This document shows positions 22,530-34,900 of a DNA stretch of 64,000 nucleotides, one piece after another. Source of the DNA: Viola odorata (lineage: Eukaryota > Streptophyta > Magnoliopsida > Malpighiales > Violaceae). The notes under the pieces were generated by a model. That model did not search any database, was not told where the DNA came from, and worked only from the letters and a program-made list of their open reading frames with translations. The position numbers and the translations under genes are program-made. The stretch spans positions 18,786,078 to 18,850,077 of the forward strand of contig OY829537.1 of assembly GCA_963691705.1 (NCBI GenBank), in the 5' to 3' direction. The first letter of the stretch is position 1. Each line of letters starts with the position of its first letter.

Positions 22530-24290
22530 CTAGGCTTGATAGATGATGAGTGCTGAATCGCCGAAGATTCGGAGCTTCTTTACTTTTAAGTCGATGGCTG
22601 CTGTCAGGCCGCTGATGCATGCCTCATACTCGGCGACGTTATTGGTGCATGGGAAGTTCAATTTGCATGCTATGGGGAATTGACGGCCATCTGGGGCTAT
22701 GACCACGACTCCCACTCCCTTGCCCGAGAGGTTCACGGCACCGTCGAAGAACATGGTCCACCAATCGTCTTCTCGGAGATCTTCTGTGATCTCATCTTCA
22801 ATCATTATGATGTTCTCATCGGGGAAGTCAAAGCTTAACGACTCATACTCGTCCGAGGCATGATCAACCAAGTGATCGGCGAGGGCGCTTGCTTTAACCA
22901 CTTTCCGAGTCACATAGATGATCTCGTGCTCAGCTAATAAGACTTGCCATCTACAAATGCGACTTGACAGGTACGGCTTTTCGAAGATGTATTTCAAGGG
23001 ATCCATGCGAGAGATTAGCCAAGTCGTGTAATACAACATGTACTGCCGGAGCCTTCGGGCGCACCATGCTAGGGCGCAACAAGTTCGTTCCAACATAGAG
23101 TAACGCATCTCACATTCGTTGAATTTTTTGCTGAGGTAATAGATGGCTTGTTCACGCCTTCCGGACTCGTCGTGCTGTCCCAAAACGCAACCCATGGCGC
23201 TAGCCGTGACTGTCATGTACATGAGCAAGGGACGTCCTGGCATCGGAGGAACTAGTACCGGTGGGTTTTGCAGATATGTCTTGATTTTCTCGAAGGCTTC
23301 CTGGCAGTCTTCGTCCCATTCTGCATCTCCGTGCTTCCTTAGCATTTTGAACATCGGCTCGCAAGTAAGCGTTAACTGGCTGATAAAGCGAGCGATGTAG
23401 TTGATGCGTCCTAAGAAGCTTCGCACTTCTTTTTTGGTGCTGGGAGCGGGCAGCTCTTGAATTGCTTTTATCTTATCAGGATCCACTTCTATGCCTTTGT
23501 TGCTGACGATGAATCCCAACAACTTCCCGGAAGTCACTCCGAAGGTACACTTAGCTGGGTTTAGCCGTAGCCGAAATTGCCTCAACCTTTCGAACACCTT
23601 TCTCAGGATGTCTACATGATCTTGCGTGCCGTGAGATTTGGCTATCATGTCGTCGACATATATTTCCAATTCTTTATGCATCATGTCATGGAAAAGGGTG
23701 ACGGCAACACGTTGGTACGTGGCTCCTGCATTTTTTAATCCGAACGACATCACTTTGTAGCAGAAGGTTCCCCAGGGTGTGATGAAGGTCGTCTTTTCAC
23801 TGTCCTCGGGTGCCATCTTGATCTGATTGTACCCCGAGAATCCGTCCATGAAAGAGAACATGTCATTTCTAGCGGCACTATCTACCAAGATGTCGATATG
23901 GGGAAGAGGGAAGTCGTCCTTAGGGCTAGCTCGATTGAGATCCCGAAAGTCCACACACATGCGAACCTTCCCATCTTTCTTAGGCACTGGTACTATGTTG
24001 GCGATCCATTCTGGGTACTCAGCAACTCTCAAAAAACCCGCGTCTAGTTGCTTGGTAACTTCTTCTTTGATTTTCAGAAGGATGTCTGGATGCATCCTCC
24101 GAAGTTTTTGCTTGACAGGCTTAAACTCAGGTTTTAACGGAATACGATGCTCAACTATCCCGGGATCAAGACCTGGCATGTCGGCGTATGACCATGCGAA
24201 TACATCGGAGTAGTCCTTGAGGAGAGAAATCAACCTTTCTCTCTGAGTCGTATCCAAGGTAGTTTCGATCTTGACCAGTTTTTGATTCTC
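22530..24290 (-). pseudogene. Ogre reverse transcriptase and RNase H
   Basis: It copies element RNA into DNA. Reverse transcriptase motifs in order: VPKKDGKVRMCVDFRDLN, FSFMDGFSGYNQI, FGLKNAGATYQR and the catalytic IYVDDMI; then GFIVSNKGIEVDPDK and the LGRINYIARFI connection. RNase H follows with FFDGAVNLSGKG, NNVAEYEA and FGDSALIIYQ. An in-frame TAG at 22532-22530 interrupts RNase H before LWQTQDSKLIPY. Upstream of about 24290 the frame shifts: the same coding line continues in another frame as EITPHREELDEVNLG. Confidence 0.9.
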
Positions 24291-24470
24291 GTTGCTTGCC
24301 CCAAGTTTACTTCATCCAATTCCTCCCGATGAGGGGTTATTTCCTTTTCTGAACTTTCTAGTAAACGGGCCAGTTCGTCGGAGACTTCGGCCTTGTCTTC
24401 GGTCGTAGCGATGATTTCTTCGCTAGTAAAGACATACGTTTTATCAAGACAATCCGAACCAACACTCATC

Positions 24471-24621
24471 CTGAAATTAAAAGTGCGAAAAAAAAGAGAT
24501 GCGTAAAATGAAAATTTGCATATATATTGATTTTTAACAAAAGGGAACAGGAGTCCCTACAAAAATGTTTTCGTAAGAAAACGGGCCAAAAATATATATA
24601 TTTTTGAAAATGAGAAATTAC
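24471..24621 (-). other. Predicted Ogre intron between protease and reverse transcriptase (151 bp)
   Basis: The minus strand reads TCTCTCC then GTAATTTCTC at 24621 and ends TTTTAATTTCAG at 24471 before GATGAG. The upstream frame stops at TAA just inside the intron. Splicing joins phase 2 (TCT CC) to G ATG AGT, keeping one frame from ...PDVSP into MSVGSDCLDK. An intron at this place is an established feature of Ogre elements. AT-rich sequence in the intron fits plant splicing. Confidence 0.75.
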
Positions 24622-27448
24622 GGAGAGACATCCGGAAGCATGGTGATGGTCCAGTTGCCCACAGACTCCCCTGACTTCTTAACGAAAATGACTGAACCAG
24701 GCGACGATCCTTCTTCCCCTAGAGTGCAGATACGGAGGTCTGATACCTTGATTGGATTTGCATTGATGGTTTCAGCGGCGAAGGGGAACGTGGTTATGAT
24801 ATGGGGAATCAACATTTTACCCTCTGGCGCAGAACGTCCAAATAGCTTAGCCAGCTGTTTTTCTTTCTTTTCTTGGGCAATCCTGGTGAAATCGGCCTTG
24901 CTGGGTTGGTATCCTAACCCAAATCGGTCTCCGAAGCTCTTCGGAGGCGCCCAACCTTTTGATCCTTGTAACTCGGCCCCGAGCCGTTTTCCTAATTGGA
25001 AGCTTCCCTCTAGTGTCGACTTAGTGGTTGTTTCGGCTATCCCCGATTTTGAGGCTTCGAAAACAGGGGATCCCTCCTCTATCCAACCCGTGTTGACGAT
25101 TTCAAAGGCTTGGAAGGAACTCTCCAAGGTTTCCGCAGTTTCGATGTAAGGCACGGATGCATGCTTGGCCAAGATCAAGGCCTCTTCTGCCTTTATTGTG
25201 ACGAGGACATTGTCCTTGACGTATTTGAGGCATTGATGCAGGGAAGAGGGAAGGCTCCTGCTGAATGGATCCAAGGCCGTCCTAGAAGCATGCTGTAAGC
25301 GGGTTGGATTTCCATGATCTGGAATGTCAAGGTGAAAGTGTGGGGCCCGATGACCATATCCAACTCAATGTTCCTGATGATCTCTCGAGTGGTGCCATCG
25401 AAAGCCCTAGCCATCATTCCGCTAGGTTTCATGAGAGAGTAATCGACCGGCAGTTGTTCGAGGACATGCCTGGGCATGACATTAAGTGCGGACTCATTGT
25501 CGATTAGGGCCTTTGCTATGACGTGTCCCTTACATTCCACCGTGATGTATAGGGCCTTGTTGTGATCTCTTCCCGAGGGGTCGATCTCTTCTTCCGAGAA
25601 GGAAATGCTGCTTAAGGCCTGGATCCTTCCGACAAGGTTTTCCACCCCTTCTGTAGTGATATCCTTAGTCACGAAAGCTTGCTTCAAGACTTTTAAGAGA
25701 GCTTGGCGATGTGGCTCTGAAGTAAGGATCAGTTCCATAATAGAGATGCGAGCTGGGGTTTTCTTTAGCTGTTCAATGATGCTGAACTCGCTCTGTTTCA
25801 TGATCTTGAGGAACTCGGCTGTCTCGTCCTCGGTTACAGGCTTGCTCAAACCTTGCGTCTCTTCTACCGTTTCTTCGTGAATCGCAGGATTTTTTCCTTT
25901 AGCCTGACATTGCTTTTCTACTTCCTCCGAGATGTAACATCTTCCGGTACGGGTCATGCCCCCGATATGAGAGGCTTCGCCGATAGCCAGTCCTGTTGAT
26001 GTGACGGCAGGAGGGGTGGTGACCACCGTGTATCCGTAGTTGAATGGGACCGCGTGTAAGTCCCGGCTGGGAGTATTCACAGCTAATGTGAACACTACTT
26101 TGCGTGGGGTAGGGGCTGCATCTCCTGTTTGGGCCACGTATTTGAAGGAATACGGTGCTGGAGGATTATCCTCGATGACGTTGATTGCTCCTTGGGTTTT
26201 CCCTTTGGTCTGAATGATCCCGAATGTTGTGAGTTGCTTGACTTTTTGCTGAAAAAGTCTGCAATCCTGGATGTCATGCTTGCTTTCCCCTTGGCAGAAT
26301 AGGCATTGGGCCTGACTATTCCCCGGGAATGGTAGATACGCGTTGTTAGCTAACGCGAAGAACAATTCTTCATTGGGTACTTCCCCCATCGACAGGTGAG
26401 AAATGTCAATCCCAATGGAAGAAATGTCGCTCATCCTAGGATTATGGTGCGGTAGAGGACTGGTTGTCATATCAGGACCCCTTGTTAAACCTTTGGACGA
26501 GATTCTTCCTTCTTTGGTTAGGTGTTCGACCTTCTCTCTAAAGTCGTAACAGTTTTTCAAGGAGTGTCCTCGGGTTCCGGCGTGATATTCGCAGCTAACC
26601 TTTGGATCATACCAACTAGGGTAAGGAAGGGATTGAGGCGAGAGTGGGGATGGTGTAATCTGCCCATCTGCCAAGAGGCTTGCGTAGATCTCGTTCAAAG
26701 GAAACGGAGGAAGCGACCATGTCGGTGAAGGGTATGACTTGGCGTCTGAGGATTCCCAAGAAGGTAGTAAGGGCACTATGCTAGAATAGGAGGGTGGTGC
26801 CGAATACCTGACGAGGTAATCGAACTTCCCAGAAGGTTGGCCCAAGGTGTCAATCTCGCGGTCGCCTTCGTCGCGGTGCGCGGAGAACCTTATGCACGAT
26901 GAAGTCGATCCTTTCTTCTGGACGATTTGGAGTGGGGTTCCCTTGGCGTTATGCGGGATAGGAAATCCGTCTCCGATCGTGTTGATGGATCCTTCCCCGG
27001 GGGTCGCTTTCTGGGTTTGTATTACTCCGAGACTCGAGAGTTGTCTCACCTTTCCTGCGAACAACTCGCAACCTTGGATCTTATGACCGTCGCTTCCCTT
27101 GCAGTACATGCAGTGACTTGGATTGCTTTCCGCGTATGGCACATATCCCTCTCGAGCTAAGGCCTGAAAAAGCTGTTCTTGTGGCCAACTCGATGCTGAA
27201 GAGAGACGGTCGTTGCTTTCTCTTGCCGAGATGGCATTCACCCCTCCCTTTCCTTGGGAATGATTGTGGAGAGGGTTGGTGGATGTGTTGGGTCCTTTTG
27301 CCAATCCTTCGAAAGATATCCATCCACTTTTGATTAAGTGATGGACTTTGGCCTTGAATGCGAAGCAATTTTCCAGAGTGTGACCTGGGGCTCCAGCGTG
27401 ATATTCGCACCTTGCGTTGAGATCATACCATTTTGGGTAAGGAGGCAA
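24618..27448 (-). pseudogene. Ogre gag C-terminal repeats and aspartic protease
   Basis: The first part holds two copies of a zinc-knuckle-like module, CEYHAGAPGHTLENC and CEYHAGTRGHSLKNC, and related CMYC/CLFC pairs, typical of Ogre gag. The protease follows near 25500 with ALIDNESALNVMP, where the usual glycine after D-N is glutamate, then MLLGRPWIHSAGA. At about 25255 the frame shifts and continues as LPSSLHQCLKYVKDN ... PYIETAETLE, ending at the intron donor. Protease would cut the polyprotein; the glycine change and the frameshift argue against activity. Confidence 0.8.
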
Positions 27449-28964
27449 TTGAGGCTGAGCAGGGACCGGTACGATCTGTCAGGGCCGCCAGGAGATGTTT
27501 GTAGATTTCCCCCGCGGGAAGAGAGAGAGGAGGTAGAGGTTCTCGGTTCCACCGATTGTTGGCCGTGTTTTGGTTATTTGGGTCTTTTGGCGGGTTATAT
27601 GGCTTGGGTTGCATAGGTTGTGATGTTTGTACTGGAGGTGGTGGGAAATGTGTAGGATTTTGAGGCAGGATATTAGCAATTGGTGGTGAAGTAAAAGGAA
27701 AGGAGGTGGGTTGATATAGTGATGGCGGATGATACGGTGGTGGCAATAAATAAGGCGGTGGTGGTGGAGACGACTGCCCCTGATTAGCTTGGGGAGCGAC
27801 AAATCCGACGTCCCTTTTCACGACTGATGCTTTCTTTGGTACAGACTCTGGTGTTGGATGCGTGATTCGTCCAGACTTAATCCCTTGCTCGACTCTTTCG
27901 ACAATTAGGACCATGTCGGAGAAGCTGTTTGAGGGGTTCGAGATCAGGTAGGTGTAGTAGGGAGCTTTGAAGGTGTGTAAGAAAATCGACAAGCGTTCCT
28001 TGTCGCTTAAGGGTGGAGAGATTCTCGAAGCCAACTCTCTCCATCTCTGAGCATAGGTCTTCACGGACTCGCCGATTTTCTTTTCCAGAGGAGCCACCTC
28101 CATGTTGAATTTATATTGTCGGTAGAAGGCATCGGACAGGTCTCTCCATGTCCTAATCCTGGCTCTGTCCAGCCCCATATACCAAGTTAGGGCGTGCTTG
28201 GTCAAGCTTTCTCGGAATAGATGGATCAACAACGGTTCGTTGTGGATCATCTCTGCCATCTTGTTGCAGTATGCTCTAAGGTGGGTCTTTGGGCACTCTA
28301 CCCCAGTATACTTTTCAAAGTCGGGGATCTTGTACTTTGGAGGTATGACGATCCCGGGGACCATGCACATGTCGGCGGGACCTGTGGGATCGAATGGATC
28401 GGCCCCTTCGATTGCTCTAAGTCTTTCTTCGAGAAGATTCAGTCTGTCCCTTTTCGGTTTCTAGGCCCCGATGGGGTTAGAACCGAAGGGCAGCATAAGT
28501 TCTGATGAGAACTGAGGTTGTGCTGGGTTGAAAGTGAGGAGCTGAGTTCCCACAGGTCCGGGAATTGTGCTCGGAGGAATAGGAGGGAGATACAAAGCCT
28601 CTGGGTGGGCCTGGCTCTTGCTGGGGTCCACAGCAGGGTTGATTGAAAGGTGCTGAAGCGACGGGGAGATCTCTTCACCCGCCTTAACTGTAGGATGTGC
28701 AGTGGTGAGTACAGTGAAGGGATTATCCCATCTCCAATGGCCCGGGGGGCCAGAAAGTGGTGGGAGTACGGATGGTCCTGCGACGATGAGCGAAGAGGGA
28801 GGTCCTTTTGTTTGAGGGAGATCAAAACCCGGTGGCACTTCGGTGACAGCTTCATCTCTTTCCTTTTCGGCCCTGGTGGCTCTTTCTGTAGTGATCCTAA
28901 CTTGCTCCTCTAACTCTGCGATTTTAGCCATTAGTGCTTCATCGGTCTTGGCCGGTTCAGTCAT
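27423..28964 (-). pseudogene. Ogre gag (nucleocapsid/capsid precursor)
   Basis: The ATG at 28964 (MTEPAKTDEALMAKIAELEE) begins with a coiled-coil-like charged segment. An in-frame TAG at 28463-28461 follows after NPIGA. The retrotransposon gag domain follows: PKYKIPDFEKYTG, HLRAYCNKMA, FRESLTKHALTWYMGLD, TWRDLSDAFYRQYKFN and TYAQRWRELASRI. A proline-rich linker leads to a frameshift near 27440, where the next frame (YPKWYDLNARCEYHAG) takes over. Gag packages element RNA into cytoplasmic particles. Confidence 0.85.
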
Positions 28965-29753
28965 TTTTCGTTTTTGAAGTCTAGTTAGGGGGAGCCTGTG
29001 CGGAGTAGGTTGCTTCCGAGGAGCTATCGTGAACCTGAAAAAAAAAGAAAAATACAGAAAAGAGTAAATTCAAGTGAGGATATACAGGTGATGTGCAATC
29101 CCGAGGCCTCCACATTGCTCATTCGCTTTTCTGGCTATACTTTCACTTGATATTTTTAGGGCGGTCGGAGAGGCGAGGAATCCCAATGGTTGACAAGATA
29201 CGAAGGAAGCCTCTATACATTCCAACGATATGAAGCAAATCTGAGATGCTAACAGCGAAACCCAAATCAGCAGGGGCAACCAATGTCGCCATGCTAGGAA
29301 GACCTCTTTTACGCTCTACTTTTGATGACGTAAGGCCTGATGCATGGTAAACTCAACCGAGGGGAGAGACAACAATTTTTATGAACTTGGAGTTTTTTTT
29401 GTGATAAACTAGAAAGACATGGCTATGAGTGAGCGATACTCTGATGTTTTGAATACTTGTTCTGATTTTTCAGAATTTCGGTGAGACGATTGTGTTTTAT
29501 CCCGGAGGGATTTTCTCTGTTTGTTTTGCGATGTTTTTTTTTCTTGGGTTTGTATTGGAGGGATAGTTGATATGGAAAAGATGAGGCGATTTAATAAATA
29601 TCCGAAAGAGTACGACTTTATTAAAAAGCGTTTACAAAATATGGTAAACTTGCCAACTTCCTAAATTCATCAAAAATGGCTAAGATAGATGAAATCAGGG
29701 GTCCTAGCTAAAAAGAAAAGATCTGCCGATATCCGAGCCATTCCCGGAAGGTG
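28965..29753 (-). other. Spacer between Ogre ORF1 and gag
   Basis: No protein of recognisable type. The sequence is mixed composition with a few short runs of A and T (for example at 29040 and 29535). In Ogre elements ORF1 and gag are separated by non-coding sequence, and this stretch fills that place. Confidence 0.5.
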
Positions 29754-31474
29754 TCATTCCTGGACGTTAGAGTCATGTTGCCAAAGGTACTCCATCGAAG
29801 CCAACTCCCCTTTTTTCATCTCTAACTCAGCCTCTAAGGCGGTAATTCGGCTTTGCAGTACTTGGTTTTTCCTTTCTCCCAAGTCTGCGCGAGTAGTCAA
29901 AACCCTTATCGTTGAATCCCTGTCTTCGATTATGGCACTTGATGCTTTTCTTTTGCGGGTTTCACTGCTCAAGCGTTCCTTAAAGGCCCTGAGGGCCACG
30001 TTCTTTTGTACTGCTTGTACGCGGATGAAATCCTTGTGCTGCCTGTCCAGTTCATTCATCTGGACCTCTAAGCCACATTGACGAGCTTGGGCCATATCCC
30101 TTTCCTCTACCATCAGATCTCATTCTTCTTGTGCTACTCGCATCTGTTCTACCACTTGAGCGTAAGCCATGACATCCATTCCTTCGCTCACTTGCGATTC
30201 CTCTTCTTCTTCCATCAGTTTTTGATTTTCTGGGCGAGGTAAGACATTGCCGTTAACTCGTCTTGACCTCCACTGTGGATATTCTGGTATTGTAGTTGCA
30301 GGGATGCCTTGTCCTTTGAGGCAAAAAGGGTGGGCCCAGTTTGGGCGTACAACTGAATGTTCTGATTTTCTCCAACGTGTGGCAGGTCTGACCTTGTCAT
30401 GCCGAACGTCACGGGAATTATTTGCGTGATGCAGAACTGTCTGAGGACGAGGGCAGGGCAATAGTGAGTGCATCCCCATGCTCCGATCAAAGGAAACCAA
30501 GGTAAGTGTCCGCAGCAGACGATGGGATTGGAAGTCTGCAGCCATTTGGCGTGCCAACTGAAGTCTTCTTCTGAGAGGTTTATGAATCGGTCGATCCAGA
30601 CATCCTTATTTTCCATCTCCCATCTATCCGTGGTCATTGCGTTGATAACCCTGAGTAGAGGGCATGACCTTATGTAGCTTGCGAAGAAAATGGTCTAATC
30701 AGGAATCTGTTTGAAGTGGCTGACCAACCATACTGTCAACAACTGGGTGCAACAAGTAAGTCTCCCTTTCCCTTTTCTTCGACAAGAGTCCAAGGAGCGA
30801 AAGGTCTCGGCCAGAATGGCTGTTGTAGGATTAATGGCATTTGTTTCCATCTCGTAAAAGATGTTGGCTGCTGCAAAGTCGATGGCATTCCTCATTTTCG
30901 GAAAGAGGACAAATCCTACAATGGTGAAAGCCAGAATCCTTAAGCGTTTCTTCCCGTTGGACAATTGAAAGCGTGCCTCAATATCTGACCAGCACCAGAA
31001 GTAGTCACCCTCTCTGACACGAGTAGTGATTCCTAACAACTTATCGAGCCTTATTTTGACACTTGAGGAGTCGAGTCGAACATTCTGGTATATGGCCGAT
31101 ATAGGAGAGGTGAAGCACATCAGAGCCGAGTACTCCTCTAGCGTAGGAGTCAAGTCTACCTCTTTGTCGAAAGAGAAGCACCGATAATAGGGATCCCAGA
31201 ATTTTAGGGCTGCCCGGATGCAACCCCAATCAGCCTTTACGTCAACTAGGGTCAGTAGCTTTCCGTAAATACCCTCAAACTGCGTCTCTTCGTCTTCAGT
31301 CAGCTCATTTCTCAACATTCGAATCCTAGTTAAGTCAAAGTCTACGACTTCTACTTTGATCTTAGTGGTGATGTCGGGGGCGAACCCACGTTCCAACAGA
31401 TCTTCTTGTGCGGCCTGATCATCGAAGCTTCGTCCCCCGAAAATATTAAATGAAAGTAGTGTAGGTGCCGACAT
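29754..31474 (-). pseudogene. Ogre ORF1 (DUF7745-like plant retrotransposon protein)
   Basis: An extra gene before gag, diagnostic of Ogre-like elements; its role is unknown. It starts MSAPTLLSFNIFGG at 31474. The N-terminal part has DLTPTLEEYSALMCF, DYFWCWSDIEARF, LAFTIVGFVLFPKMRNAID and a FRSLDSCRRKGKGRLTCCTQ segment, which I recognise as the plant-mobile-like domain of Ogre ORF1. Stops: TGA-type break at 30695-30697 (in frame with DRWEMENKDVW...), a frameshift near 30240, and another at 30120-30122. The last 120 residues (30113-29754) are a predicted coiled coil. Total about 573 codons. Confidence 0.75.
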
Positions 31475-32008
31475 ATTGAATGAGCAAGATGGGTCCTATG
31501 GGACAAAAATAAAATTTTAAATCCACAGTAACCTGCACGTGTAAGAAATTTATAGTTCGTATAACAGAAAAATCACATCAATATGCCAACAAGACAAATA
31601 GAGCCACGACAAACAAGTATAATTATGATGCACGTGCTGGGGCTCTGATTCCGACACCTCTAACTGGCTTGAATGGTTCCCGGATGATACCATGAAAAGG
31701 TCCCTAAAGTGTCGTCCAGTCTCCCGATTTCTTGCGAAATCGTATAACCTTTCGACTGGCTTTAGGAGTTCATCCGAGTTGGGATTGGTGAACACTACCC
31801 AGGACATGTGTCCTAGGGCGTCACTACTACCCTCCTATTTTGGTAATTGTCCCCTGGGTGTAGGGCGCTATGAAATGCATATGACAATTGATAAAGCAAA
31901 TAAATAAACAGACCAGCAATTGATCAAAGCAAATAAATAAACAAATAAAACACCTCTAAAAAGATAAAACCGGCTCCGACCCTAAAGTCCCCAGTGAAGT
32001 TGCCAAAC
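31475..32008 (-). other. Ogre leader and primer binding site
   Basis: Non-coding leader between the 5' LTR and ORF1. On the minus strand the bases directly after the LTR read GTTTGGCAACTTCACTGGGG. A TGGC-ACT-CTGGGG pattern at this point resembles the tRNA-Arg-type primer sites reported for Ogre elements. The tRNA assignment is from memory and should be taken as tentative. Nothing else was recognised. Confidence 0.55.
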
Positions 32009-32948
32009 TGTCGCGCCCCGAAAATTAAAAATTCGCGAGTGTGCAACGAAATTTGGGACCTTACAATGCTCAGCGTAAACAGACGCCTCGCAACATGCAA
32101 TGAAGTCGCCACCCTAATTTGGTTGCTAGGTTTAGGGAACCTTAATCATCATGGCATAGAAAATATAATAAGTAAAAAACTAAAGGCACAAAAAAGGGGT
32201 CTGGACCCCAGACAAAGGTTCGGGGTCGTATTATGGTCTCGGGAAGGTGTTAGGCACCCGAGTCACATCCGAAAACGGTTACCGGTTGATGAGAGAGGTG
32301 TTTAAAAAGGTGTTTGAAAAATGCGTTTTGAAAAAGGGAGCCCTCAGAGGAATCGTCTCTTTAGCCTTTTCTATGATCGTGACCGTTCAGGAATAATAAA
32401 AAGATCTTTCAGACGGGGTTACCGTTTATCAAGATCGATCGATTATCCCTGACCGTAATGTGATGGGACTGAATTTTCCGTAAGACTGAATGAGCGCCCT
32501 CTTTTTTCATCATCGGGTCATGCATGATTAAATTAATTACTACGTGATCTTAACATGCATTGCTAATAGAGTACAAATTTAAATGATAGATTTTTGAAGT
32601 GGAAAACTGATGTGGGATCGAAAGTCCCCATGTACATGCAGTCAATACAAACGAGAATTTAAAATCATATGAACATGGCATTTTAAGCAAGTCTTTAAAC
32701 ACGTTGTTCATATGGGTTGATTTTAATTCCAGCAGTTCTATATATCATGCGTACGATTGATATTTGCAGAAAGCATCGAATAAATAAAAAGGAATCGAAA
32801 GGCGTACTTTCGAGTGAAGCTTGAAATTAAAACGTTTAAACTTTGAACTTTGACGATCGATGCTCCATGTGAGCTATCAATCAGAGGGAGGGAAGAAAAC
32901 AAGCTTCTTTGCTGTTTTTGGTGCCCCGAATACGTGGGAGGATGGTGG

Positions 32949-32957
32949 CTATTTATA
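32949..32957 (-). promoter_or_regulatory. TATA box of the Ogre 5' LTR
   Basis: Minus strand TATAAATAG, identical to that of the 3' LTR. This is the likely promoter for the full-length element RNA, about 940 bp upstream of the LTR/leader boundary at 32009. Confidence 0.6.
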
Positions 32958-34403
32958 GCCGAAGATCGCGTGAGGAGGGAGACGCGGGGCTGCGCGTGGT
33001 GGCCGGCTGGTCGCGGTGGCAAGGCTAGGGTGCTAGCCGTGATGAAGGCGGAGGGACAGGAAGCTACGGACGCGATGGGAGCAGGTGGCTCGGGCGAGGA
33101 CTGCTTCGCTGCACTCCCTTAGCACTGTTCACGTGCATCATGCATATTAATTCAAGGGTCATTGATCTGGTTGACTTTCCTTGGTTGACCAGATCAATGG
33201 CCATGATTAAATGGCCTTTTATCTGCTTTAAATGGCCTCGAGCCGGTTCCTGCCAACAAACGTTCCGACTTTTTGAGCCGAAGGTACCAGCGCGTAGAGA
33301 AAAATATGACGGGTTTAACTATCTACAGCGAATGACAAGAATTTTTCGTCTAACGTGTTTATTTTCGCGTTCAAAAATGTGAAACGTTTGAACGAAAAAA
33401 TAATAACGTTACACCGAAAATTACACAAAACGCTGTAGACCGTTGCGAGCGGGAAAAAAGCTAGCAACTAGTTGATGGAAAACATTTTAAAGTCAAGCTA
33501 TTGTCCGAGCGAGTTTACTCGGGTCCAATAAAAGCTCGAACGAAAATAATAATAAAATAATAAAAATACAAAAAAATGCGCTAAAATATTAAAAATCCTA
33601 AAATTCATGTGATGACCTAAAACGAAGGAAAAACTAGCAAACGACTGCCGGATAATAAAAAATGTGACTTTTAAGGCTAAAAATAATAATGATAATAATA
33701 ATGAAAATACATGCCGAAAAATTAGAAATGCTATTTCGAAAGCCGACGATGCTAACGACGATGCTAAAATGCGATGAAACACTTAAAACTGCTAATGACA
33801 GTAAATTAACTAAAAATGACAGTAAATTAAGTAAGAGTAATGCTAATTAGGCTGAATGACTAGCCTGATTTGTGAGCCTGAATGATGTGGCTCGTCATAT
33901 TTACAGAATTGCCATTAATGAAATGGCTTCCTCATATTTACAGAATTGCCATTAATGAAATGGCCAAACCAAACCGTAGCTTCATTTCATCATCCTCCCG
34001 ACATTTCCTCCTTACCTCCTTGCCTCCAAACCCTCACAAGCAGCTGCTCCCCTCCCTCATCGTCCTCTACCTCTAGCGACGATGATGAAGCTAGCTCCCG
34101 ACATTTCTCCTCTCTCCCTCCTTGCCTCCAAACCCTGAGAAACAACCACCCCTCCGTCCTCGTCTTCAGATAAATATTCCACTTCCACCTGATTGGTACA
34201 TTCTATATTTGATCTTTGAAGTTAATTTAGTTTTGTAATTAGTGGTTAACTACTGGGATTTGTTTGCTTGCAAGTCTCCTTGTCCATGTTTGATTTTGTC
34301 TGGTTGACGCAGTCTATTATTTTGTCAACCATATAATAGTATTGAACTACAATAACTATGTTAATGTTTACTTGCATTTCATTATTATTTGTTGTTGTTG
34401 CAG

Positions 34404-34505
34404 GTGAACGCTGACCCTATAAGAAATGTGGTGGAACAAGGTGGAAAAGGGAACAAAAAGGGACTTAATGAAGTCATTAGTAAAGCTCCAAGGAAGAAAA
34501 TATAG
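34404..34505 (+). pseudogene. Possible terminal exon inside the Mutator-like element
   Basis: A good acceptor (GTTGTTGTTGCAG) precedes an open segment starting VNADPIRNVVEQGG and ending SKAPRKKI before a TAG. It is lysine-rich. The following 150 bases look like a plant 3' untranslated region. It may be the 3' remnant of the parent element's transposase gene or a captured host exon; I cannot tell which. No upstream exon is visible. Confidence 0.35.
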
Positions 34506-34639
34506 TCAGTTTTTTGTTATTTTTGGCAATGTAATCCCTCATAGTTTGGATGCAAAAACATAGATGCACAGACATTTATTTTGGCACAATGATTGTTGTA
34601 ACTTTTTTGTCCCAAGTATTTCAAGTGTTATGTAATGAC

Positions 34640-34900
34640 TTTTTCAACTGTTATGGAAAGGAATTTAATTTTCTGCAATTGTGTTCCTGCAATTTTGGTT
34701 CTACAATTTAGTTCCTGCAGTTTTGTTACTGTTGTTTTGCTCCTGCAGTTTAGTTTCTACTGTTTTATTTCTGCAGATTTATTTATTCAGTTTTGTTTCT
34801 ACATATTTAATTCTGCAATTTTTTTCTGGAGATTTAACTCTGCAGTCTTATTTCAGCAGTTTTTTTCTGGAGATTTAAGTCTGCGGTCTTATACAGCATC
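34640..34900. repeat. Degenerate TTCTGCAGTTT array
   Basis: About twelve loosely spaced copies of TT(C/T)CTGCA(G/A)TTT with T-rich spacers, 15-22 bp apart. The array is non-coding and internal to the Mutator-like element. Confidence 0.5.
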
